A DNA stretch of 9,240 nucleotides, from contig JAGXHO010000104.1 in assembly GCA_024636105.1 (NCBI GenBank), positions 1 to 9,240 on the forward strand. The letters run 5' to 3'. Of this stretch, positions 1 to 6,100 are shown piece after piece (the first letter of the stretch is position 1; each line of letters opens with the position of its first letter). The notes beneath the pieces were generated by a model that was not told the DNA's origin, did no database searches, and saw only the letters and a list, made by a program, of their open reading frames with translations. This DNA is from Trueperaceae bacterium (GTDB taxonomy: Bacteria; Deinococcota; Deinococci; Deinococcales; Trueperaceae). A program made the translations under genes and the position numbers.

Positions 1-1
1 C

Positions 2-199
2 GGGTGGACGGTGCAGACGACGAAGCTCACCGACGCCTACGGCTTCGACGACCTCGACGACCGCCTCGGTTCGAGGGGCGATGCCTGGGTGCTGATCGGT
101 GGCGTGGGGCCGGACGGCGGGTTGCAGCTGCACACCGTGGAGCAGCCGATCGCGCCGGAGGCTGGCTGGCGAGTCCTCACGTTCGCGCCGCCGGAGTGA
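2..199 (+). CDS. C-terminal end of a probable NhaP-type cation/proton antiporter (5' partial)
   Basis: The frame is open from the window edge to a TGA at 197-199, giving 65 residues with no start inside the window. The tail reads GWTVQTTKLTDAYGF early on and ends WRVLTFAPPE. A short 'TxLTxxYGFDDLDxRLG' stretch, a few beta-strand-like segments, a proline before a Gly-Trp turn and a hydrophobic last strand recall the cytosolic C-terminal domain of bacterial NhaP-family sodium/proton antiporters, where a similar small domain closes the protein after the membrane part. That likeness is from memory of the family, not a search. No membrane segment is visible in the part present, so the transporter itself is not seen here. 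It could instead be the end of another RCK_C-like regulatory domain. The reading frame is well supported; the function is tentative. Confidence 0.5.
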   Translation, partial: GWTVQTTKLTDAYGFDDLDDRLGSRGDAWVLIGGVGPDGGLQLHTVEQPIAPEAGWRVLTFAPPE

Positions 200-230
200 G
201 GTGCGCGCCGCGCCCGTGTCCCCGCGCTCA
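197..230 (+). terminator. Weak candidate hairpin after the first gene
   Basis: TGAG (197-200) plus CGCG (204-207) can pair with CGCG (223-226) plus CTCA (227-230), leaving a 3-base bulge and a 15-base loop. The stem begins at the stop codon of the first gene. There is no T-tract, and short GC stems are common by chance in such DNA, so support is low. Confidence 0.15.
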
Positions 231-500
231 GAGGAGGCTTTCGAGCGTCGGGACCGGGTCCGGGTAGGGTGCGGAGCCCAGCGCGCGGCGCGCAGCCGCG
301 ACGTCGCGCGCCTCGCTCGCGGGGTGCCCGATGACGGCGGCGAGGATGCCTCTGGCGACGGACGGTCCGGCAGGCTCTACCTCGGCGAGTTGCTCCTCTG
401 GATCACCAGTGCGTTCGACCTCGGGGAGGACGGTCCGTACCGGGAGGACGACATCGAGCTGGTGCGGCTCTCATCGCCCTGACGCCGTTCGCGGGTGGTG
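200..500. other. Intergenic stretch without a supportable gene
   Basis: No frame here has both a convincing start and a recognisable product. On the plus strand a frame ending at the TGA of 480-482 could start at GTG 324. Its last part reads LYLGELLLWITSAFDLGEDG and is codon-like, but there is no ribosome binding site and I do not recognise it. On the minus strand the same codon register is open from 470 down to a TGA at 228-230 and ends APYPDPVPTLESLL. It contains no ATG, GTG or TTG, so it would have to be a gene remnant. The two readings exclude each other and may both be chance in GC-rich DNA. Confidence 0.3.
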
Positions 501-553
501 CGTGGGTGCGACGGTGCGCGGGGTTCGCGCGGGCGGCACCGTGCATCCCCACG
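501..553 (-). terminator. Strong imperfect hairpin, likely terminator of the cupin gene
   Basis: CGTGGG (501-506) pairs with CCCACG (548-553), TGC (507-509) with GCA (543-545), and ACGGTGC (511-517) with GCACCGT (536-542). That makes 16 base pairs, interrupted only by a 1-base bulge (510) and a 2-base bulge (546-547). The 18-base loop contains a further GCG/CGC pairing. The structure starts one base past the cupin stop codon at 555-557, where an intrinsic terminator would sit. There is no U-tract on the minus-strand transcript, so it may be a U-less terminator or a 3'-end stabilising stem. It could also act on plus-strand transcription from the left. Confidence 0.45.
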
Positions 554-554
554 C

Positions 555-893
555 CTAACCCTTGAGCAGCGTCAGCAGCAAGATCGCTTCGCCCACCGCG
601 GTGATGGGCTCGTACTCGCCCGGCGCCATGCGGAGCCAGCTCCCGGGACCGGCGACGACCTCGTCGCCGTTCAACACCAAGCGCACCTCGCCCGCGAGGA
701 CCTGGAGGATGAACGACTTGCTCGCGACCTGGTCGGAGAGTTCCTCCCCCGTGGCGCAGCCTAAGAGCGTCACCTTCACGTGGTCGTCGTGGTGCAGCAG
801 CTCGCTGACGATCTCACCGGGCGGCACGGGCGAGAGGCGTTGGACGAGGTCGGCGTGGAACACGAACGGCGCGTCGTGCGGTGCTTGGGTCAT
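555..893 (-). CDS. Small cupin-domain protein lacking the usual metal ligands
   Basis: The product is 112 residues, a normal size for a single-domain cupin, and is probably cytosolic because it has no signal peptide or membrane segment. The beta-barrel pattern is clear: residues 60-69 (SFILQVLAGE) and 71-86 (RLVLNGDEVVAGPGSW) are the typical strand-turn-strand parts, followed by APGEY (90-94) and a hydrophobic final strand ILLLTLLKG. In canonical cupins, motif 1 carries HxH and a Glu, and motif 2 a His. Here the motif 1 position reads SDQVAS (53-58) and motif 2 reads PGEYEPI (91-97), so the metal-binding histidines are absent. The protein is therefore more likely a binding or sensing protein than a metal-dependent enzyme, though this is inference. 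The ATG at 893 has no clear Shine-Dalgarno sequence, but a CATAGT box lies 5 bases upstream. It sits 91 bases downstream of the permease gene on the same strand. Substrate unknown. Confidence 0.82.
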   Translation of the reverse strand: MTQAPHDAPFVFHADLVQRLSPVPPGEIVSELLHHDDHVKVTLLGCATGEELSDQVASKSFILQVLAGEVRLVLNGDEVVAGPGSWLRMAPGEYEPITAVGEAILLLTLLKG

Positions 894-898
894 GCGGC

Positions 899-904
899 AC
901 TATG
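899..904 (-). promoter_or_regulatory. Possible -10 box for the cupin gene
   Basis: On the minus strand CATAGT (four of six matches to TATAAT) ends 5 bases before the ATG at 893. With transcription starting about 6-7 bases beyond the box, the mRNA would begin at or next to the start codon, consistent with a leaderless transcript. No ribosome binding site is visible, which agrees. No -35 element is evident. Confidence 0.25.
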
Positions 905-937
905 GCGCGGTGGGGCGCGATCGGCCGTGACGAGGCT

Positions 938-953
938 CGCGACCTCGGTCGCG
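938..953. promoter_or_regulatory. Inverted repeat between permease and cupin genes
   Basis: CGCGACC (938-944) and GGTCGCG (947-953) are perfect 7-base inverted arms around a TC centre. A second short palindrome, GTCGCGCGAC, follows at 961-970. The 2-base spacer is too tight for a good hairpin, so a dimeric regulator site is more plausible than a terminator. Both lie in the 91-base gap and could control the cupin gene. GC-rich palindromes also arise by chance. Confidence 0.2.
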
Positions 954-984
954 TCCGCCGGTCGCGCGACGGTCGGGCCCTGGA

Positions 985-2763
985 TCAGAACGGCCAGACC
1001 ACCAGGAGGAGCGGGACGCTGACCAGCACGATCAGCGCTTCGAGCGGTAGGCCCATCCGCCAGTAGTCGCCGAACCGGTAGTTGCCCGGTTCCAGGACCA
1101 AGGCGTTCGACTGGTGACCGATGGGCGTGAGGAAGGCGCACGACGCGCCGATCGCGACGGCCATCAGGAGCGGGTCGGCCGACACCTCGAGCCGCCCGGC
1201 CAGGTCGATCGCGAGCGGCGCCATGAGCACGGCGGTGGCGCTGTTGTTCACCACGTCCGAGAGCATCATCGTGACCACCATCAAGAGCACCAGCACCAGC
1301 GCCGGTCCGCTGCCGCCCGCGACCGCGAGGAGCCCGTCGGCGACCAACGCGGTCCCGCCGGTGGCCTCGAAGGCGGTGCCGATCGGGATCATCGCCCCGA
1401 GCAGCACGATGACGGGCCAGTCGATCGCGGCGTACGGTTCGTCGCGCTGCAGCACCCCGAACAGCGTCAGCACGACCGCCGTCCCGGCGAACGCGACTTG
1501 GACCGGCAGGAGTCCGGTCAGGACCGACACGATCGCGGCCGCGAACACGCCCGTCGACAGGAGCAGCCGCCGAGGTTTGGCGATGGCCACGTCGCGCCCG
1601 GCCAGCGGCAGCAAGCCGAACTCGCTGATCACGTCGGACACACGCTCCTTTGGTCCCTGCAGCATGAGCACGTCGCCCACCTTGAACTTCGCGTCCGCGA
1701 TGCGCGCCTTGATCCGAGCGCCGTGGCGCGCGATCGCCAGCAGGTTGACGCCGTGCGTCACCCGCAGGCGCAGCGCCGCGGCGGAGCGCCCCTTCAAGCG
1801 CGACCCGGGCGGGACGATGAGCTCGGAGAGGACCACGTCGTCGTTCGCCACCGCCGCGCGGTCGAGGTCCTTCTCCTCCTCGAGGACGAGGTCGGACGAC
1901 GAGACGAGCTCCTTGATGGCGCCGGGCTCGCCTTCGACCACGAGGACATCGCGGGCGGCGACGGTCTCGTGGGCGCGCGGGACGAGCCGCGTCGTCTCGT
2001 CACGGACCAGCCCCACGACCACGGCCGCGCCGTCCGTGAGGGCCTCGACCTGCGCCACGGTGGCGCCGGCGAGGGTGCTCTCGTCGGGCACACGGAGCTC
2101 GGTGACGTACTCACCGAGGTCGAACAGCTTCTCCGGGTCGGGCGCCGTCGCGCGGTCTCGTGGCAACAGCCGCCACCCGATCAGCGTCACGAAGGCCACG
2201 CCGATCAGCGCGACGGCGCCCCCGACCGGCGCGAAGGCGAACAGGCCGAAGGGCTCGCCGAGCTCCCGAGCGCGGATGCTCGAGATGATGAGGTTCGGCG
2301 GGGTGCCGATGAGCGTGGTCATCCCGCCGAGGATCGACCCGAACGCGAGCGGCATGAGCGCCATCGACGGTGGGTAGCCGTCGCGGTACGCCTGGCGCAA
2401 CGCCACCGGCAGCATGAGGGCCAGCGCTCCGACGTTGTTCATGAACGCCGACAGCACGGCGACGATCGCCGTCTGCACGACGAGTTGCGCCATGGGTCTG
2501 CCCTTGAGCGGACCCAGCGTCCGCACGATCAAGTCGACGAGCCCGGCGCGCTGGAGCGCACGGCTGATCACCAGCACCGCCGCGACCGTGATCACCGCCG
2601 GATCGGCGAACCCTTCGAAGGCCCGGTCCATCGGCAAGGTGCCCGTGGCGAGGACGGCGAGGAGGGCCAGCATGGCGACGAGGTCGTAGCGCCACCGCCC
2701 CCACACGAACGCCACGAGGGTCGCCGCGAGGACGCCGAACACGAGCGCCTGATCGAGGGTCAC
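985..2763 (-). CDS. SLC13/DASS-type permease with two internal RCK_C domains
   Basis: This is an inner-membrane transporter of 592 residues from GTG 2763, usual for SLC13-like permeases with inserted TrkA_C (RCK_C) domains. The N-terminal half (about 1-210) has many hydrophobic segments, a hairpin motif FMNNVGALALMLP around N109-N110 and the signature GTPPN at 153-157. RCK_C 1 covers about 218-287 and RCK_C 2 about 312-380; these cytosolic domains usually bind a ligand and gate transport. The C-terminal half (about 395-592) repeats the first, with SDVVNNSATA at 502-511 and TPIGHQSN near 546-553. In characterised sodium-coupled members the hairpins carry Ser-Asn-Thr; here the triplets are NNV and NNS, so the coupling ion is uncertain. 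Substrate cannot be read; related proteins move dicarboxylates, sulfate or other anions. The frame is open further upstream to an ATG at 2955, but those 64 codons encode an Arg/Pro/Gly-rich stretch unlike the family, so GTG 2763, just before the first membrane segment, is preferred. It is divergent from the glucan synthetase gene. Confidence 0.93.
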   Translation of the reverse strand: MTLDQALVFGVLAATLVAFVWGRWRYDLVAMLALLAVLATGTLPMDRAFEGFADPAVITVAAVLVISRALQRAGLVDLIVRTLGPLKGRPMAQLVVQTAIVAVLSAFMNNVGALALMLPVALRQAYRDGYPPSMALMPLAFGSILGGMTTLIGTPPNLIISSIRARELGEPFGLFAFAPVGGAVALIGVAFVTLIGWRLLPRDRATAPDPEKLFDLGEYVTELRVPDESTLAGATVAQVEALTDGAAVVVGLVRDETTRLVPRAHETVAARDVLVVEGEPGAIKELVSSSDLVLEEEKDLDRAAVANDDVVLSELIVPPGSRLKGRSAAALRLRVTHGVNLLAIARHGARIKARIADAKFKVGDVLMLQGPKERVSDVISEFGLLPLAGRDVAIAKPRRLLLSTGVFAAAIVSVLTGLLPVQVAFAGTAVVLTLFGVLQRDEPYAAIDWPVIVLLGAMIPIGTAFEATGGTALVADGLLAVAGGSGPALVLVLLMVVTMMLSDVVNNSATAVLMAPLAIDLAGRLEVSADPLLMAVAIGASCAFLTPIGHQSNALVLEPGNYRFGDYWRMGLPLEALIVLVSVPLLLVVWPF

Positions 2764-2798
2764 GGGGCGCGGGCGGCGGAGCGAAGCGAGAACGTCAT
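2760..2798 (-). CDS. Possible 12-residue leader peptide overlapping the permease start
   Basis: An ATG at 2798 opens a 12-codon frame, MTFSLRSAARAP, whose TGA (2762-2760) overlaps the permease GTG (2763-2761) as GTGA. Such an overlap allows terminating ribosomes to restart on the next gene, which would make up for the lack of a Shine-Dalgarno sequence before the permease. A TAGACT box 6 bases upstream would place the mRNA start near this ATG. The peptide has no regulatory codon run or recognisable motif. It may instead be a chance ATG. Confidence 0.25.
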   Translation of the reverse strand: MTFSLRSAARAP

Positions 2799-2804
2799 GC
2801 GTCG

Positions 2805-2810
2805 AGTCTA
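2805..2810 (-). promoter_or_regulatory. Candidate -10 box upstream of the permease
   Basis: The minus-strand hexamer TAGACT fits the TAnnnT form of a -10 element. It lies 6 bases before the ATG at 2798 and 41 bases before the permease GTG, so transcription would start close to that ATG. I find no convincing -35 hexamer at the expected distance, as is common where TAnnnT boxes drive leaderless genes. Confidence 0.3.
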
Positions 2811-3157
2811 GCCAGCGTCGTTGGGTGCCGGCGGAGCAGGTGCGTCGCAGAACCCCAGTTCGACGTCGTCGCCGCCGACCGGGCGCGCGCGCTCGCCCCA
2901 GGGAACGTGGCCCTGGGAGCGGACGGCCTGATGCTCGAGGGTCCGAGGTGGGCACCCGTACCCACGCCGGCCGGTTGCGCGACCTAAGCTAAGCGGACGC
3001 CCCGACCTGCACCGCGACGAGGGTGCAATCGGTTCCGCGCGCCACGGTGGGGTGTCGCCGGCAGGTGCCTGCGACGGACCAGGCGCGGCCGAGCGCGATC
3101 CCGGCGCCCTTCCCAGACGCGATGGTCTGCGCGCTGTTCGTCCCAAAGGACGACGGC

Positions 3158-3167
3158 GAGAGAGAGG
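3158..3167 (+). promoter_or_regulatory. Purine-rich ribosome binding site of the glucan synthetase gene
   Basis: GAGAGAGAGG lies immediately upstream of ATG 3171, with GAG/AGG cores 3-8 bases from the start. It supports the choice of this ATG and contrasts with the two minus-strand genes, which show no such site. Confidence 0.55.
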
Positions 3168-3170
3168 TTC

Positions 3171-6100
3171 ATGGTTTCCCGCGCCCCGCTGAGTCGAACG
3201 CTGCGCGCCGCCGCGCCCCCTTGGAACGACAAGGCGCCGGTCCGGCACGAGTTGTTCGGCCCGGATCGTCTCGAACAGCACGCCGTCAGCCTCGCGACGG
3301 CGCAACGCGTCGCCGAGCAACCGCGGCCCGTGCGCCCGCTGCGCGCCCGGCTCGACGACGACGCGGCGGCGCTGCTCGCGGAGTACCGAGCCAGCGCGAG
3401 CGAGGTGGCGCGTGGCCACGGCGTGGTGCCGGCGGGCGAATGGCTGCTCGACAACTTCCACGTCGTCGAGGCCCAGGTGCGCGAGGTCCGCGACGCGCTG
3501 CCCCCCAGCTTCTACCGGCAACTCCCGAAGCTCGCCGACGGCCCGTTCGCTGGGTACCCGAGGGTGCTCGGCCTCACGTGGGCTTACGTGGCGCACACCG
3601 ACAGCAACCTCTCGCCGGCGCAACTGCGCCGCTTCATCGCCGCGTACCAGCGGGTGCAGCCGCTCACGATCGGCGAGTTGTGGGCCGTCGCGATCACCCT
3701 CCGGTTCGTCCTGATCGAGAACCTGAGGCGGCTCACGGACGAGATCGCCGAGGACCGCGCCGCGTACGCTGCCGCCGACGCGTTGGCCGATCGGATCCTC
3801 CAGGAGGGGGCGAGCCGGTCGTGGCGCGATTCGGACCTGACCCCGCGCTCCGACGGCGCGTGGCGCTTCGCCTTCGCCGCCCAACTCGCCAAGCGGCTTC
3901 GCGACCAGGACCCGACGACCACGCCGGCGCTCGGCTGGCTCGAAGAGCGGCTGGTCCGCGAGGGCACGTCGATCGACGGGGTGCTCGCCTTCACCCAGCA
4001 GCGGCTCGGCGCCTCGAACGTCACGATGCGCAACGTCATCACGAGCATGCGCCTCATGTCGGCCATCGACTGGGCGGAGCTGTTCGAGGACGTCAGCCTC
4101 GTGGACGAACGGCTGCGCGCACGCAGTTCGTTCGCGCTCATGGACTTCGCGACCCGCGACCTCTACCGGCGCGCGATCGAAGAGCTGGCGCGAGGGTCGA
4201 GCCACTCGGAGCTCGAGGTGACCGGCCGGGTGCTCGAGGCGGCCCTCGACGCCGCCGCCGCCGAGCCCGAGCACGCGGCGCGCGTCGGCGACCCCGGGTA
4301 CCACCTCATCGGGGACGGACGGATCGCGTTCGAGCGCGCGCTGGACGCCCGTGCACCGGTGGGGACGCGGGTCCGGCGCTTCGTCGGGCGGCTGGGGCTT
4401 CGTGGGTACGTCGGCGCGATCGCGCTGACGACGGCGCTGCTGCTCGGGGTGCTCGTGGCGGCCTTGAGCTCGACCGGCGTGAGCGTAGCGTGGCGGGCGT
4501 GGCTCGCGGTGGTGATGGTGCTGCCGCTGAGCGAGATCGCGACCGCGCTCGTGCACCGGTTGATCACCCGCCGGCTGGGGACGAAGGCGTTGCCGGCCCT
4601 CGACCTCAGCGAGGGCGTGCCGCGCGCTTGGCGCACGCTCGTGGTGGTGCCCACGATCCTGACCAGCGAGGAGGACCTCGCGGAGCAGATCGAGCGGCTC
4701 GAAGTCCACTACCTGACCGCCCTGGACGGCGACCTCACCTTCGCGATCCTGTCGGATGGCGCCGACGCCGACGCCGAGGTCCTCGCGGGCGACGACGCGC
4801 TGCTCGCCACGGCCGTCGACGCGATCGCCGCCTTGAACCGCCGCCACCCGCCCGGACCCGCGGGACCTCGGTTCCTCCTGCTGCATCGACGCCGGATCTT
4901 CGACGCTGGCCAAGGCGTCTGGATGGGGTGGGAGCGGAAGCGCGGGAAGCTGCGCGAGCTCAACCGCTTGCTGCGCGGCGCCCGCGACACCACCTTCTTG
5001 CCCCTCGGCGGCCGGCCGCCCACCGTGCCGGAGGACGTGCGCTTCGTCGTGACGCTCGACGCCGACACGCGGTTGCCGCGCGGCGCCACCCAGAAGCTGG
5101 TCGGCAAGATGGCGCACCCGCTCAATCGGCCGGTGCTCGACCCCGCGTCCCAGCGCGTGGTGCACGGGTACGGGATCCTGCAGCCGAGGGTGACGTCGTC
5201 GCTGCCCGCGCTCGGCGCGGGCTCCGTGTTCGAGCGCGTGTTCGGCGGCCCCAGCGGCATCGATCCCTACGCGTCCGCCGTCTCCGACGTTTACCAAGAC
5301 CTGTTCGGGGAGGGTTCGTTCACCGGGAAGGGCATCTACGATGTCGACGCCTTCGAGGCGGCGCTCGCCGGGCGCATCCCGGACGGCACGATGCTCAGCC
5401 ACGACCTGTTCGAAGGGGTGTTCGCGCGCGCCGGCCTGGCGAGCGACATCGAGGTGGTCGAGGCGACACCGTCGCGGTACGACGTCGCCGTCAAGCGCCA
5501 ACACCGCTGGACGCGCGGCGACTGGCAGTTGCTCCCGTGGCTGTTCGGGTCGCGATCGGGGCGCCCGCCCGTGCCCGCGCTCGGGCGCTGGAAGATGGTG
5601 GACAACCTGCGGCGCTCCATGCTGGCACCGGCGGCGCTCGTCGCCCTGGTCTCCTCGTGGCTGCTCCCCCCGGCCGGCAGCGCCGTCGGCGTCGCGTTCG
5701 TGCTGGGCGCGCTCGTCGTGCCGGCGTTCCTGCCGGCGTTCTACGCCGTGGTCCCGCGGCGCAGCGGCGTGTTGGTCCGCAACCACCTCGCCACCTTGCG
5801 CGCGGGACTCGTTCGGTCCAGCGCGCAGGCGCTGCTAGCGATCGCGTTCCTGCCCGACACGGCGTGGTCGATGGGCGACGCGGTGGTGCGGACGCTCGTC
5901 CGTTTGTACGGCACCCGCCGCCATCTGCTGGAGTGGACGACGGCGGCGTGGCATGCGCGCACGCCCCACCTCGGGGTGGGGGGCTCCTACCGGACGATGG
6001 CGGGGAGCACCCTCCTCGCGGTGGGCGCGGCCGCCACCGTGGTGCCGCTCACACCGGCGCCGCTGCTCCTGGTCGTCCCGTTCGCGGTGCTCTGGGCCGC

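Larger units (their letters stand above)
2764..3170. other. Divergent intergenic region between permease and glucan synthetase
   Basis: These 407 bases lie between two genes pointing apart and must hold promoters for both. On the permease side there is the TAGACT box and the short ATG frame. On the synthetase side I see TAAGCT within 2981-2990 but no matching -35 element, so its promoter is not located. A small inverted repeat, GTGGG/CCCAC with an 8-base loop, lies near 2949-2966. Several frames are open with codon-like third positions on both strands, for example a minus-strand frame ending at the TAG of 2808-2810 with the tail CDAPAPPAPNDAG, and another ending at the TAG of 2989-2991 with TLVAVQVGASA. 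None has a usable start, and I recognise none as a protein. Confidence 0.4.

Noticed and set aside
1114..2811. A plus-strand frame of 565 codons over the permease
   Set aside because: It is full of His, Arg, Asp and Gln as expected of the antisense of a membrane protein gene. The permease on the other strand has clear family motifs.
2764..2955. N-terminal extension of the permease to ATG 2955
   Set aside because: The added 64 residues include a run of six arginines and no family-like sequence; GTG 2763 lies directly before the first membrane segment.
2808..5786. A minus-strand frame of 992 codons
   Set aside because: It is codon-aligned antisense to the synthetase. The composition (Arg, His, Glu, Ala-rich) is that of a reversed coding strand and no family is recognisable.
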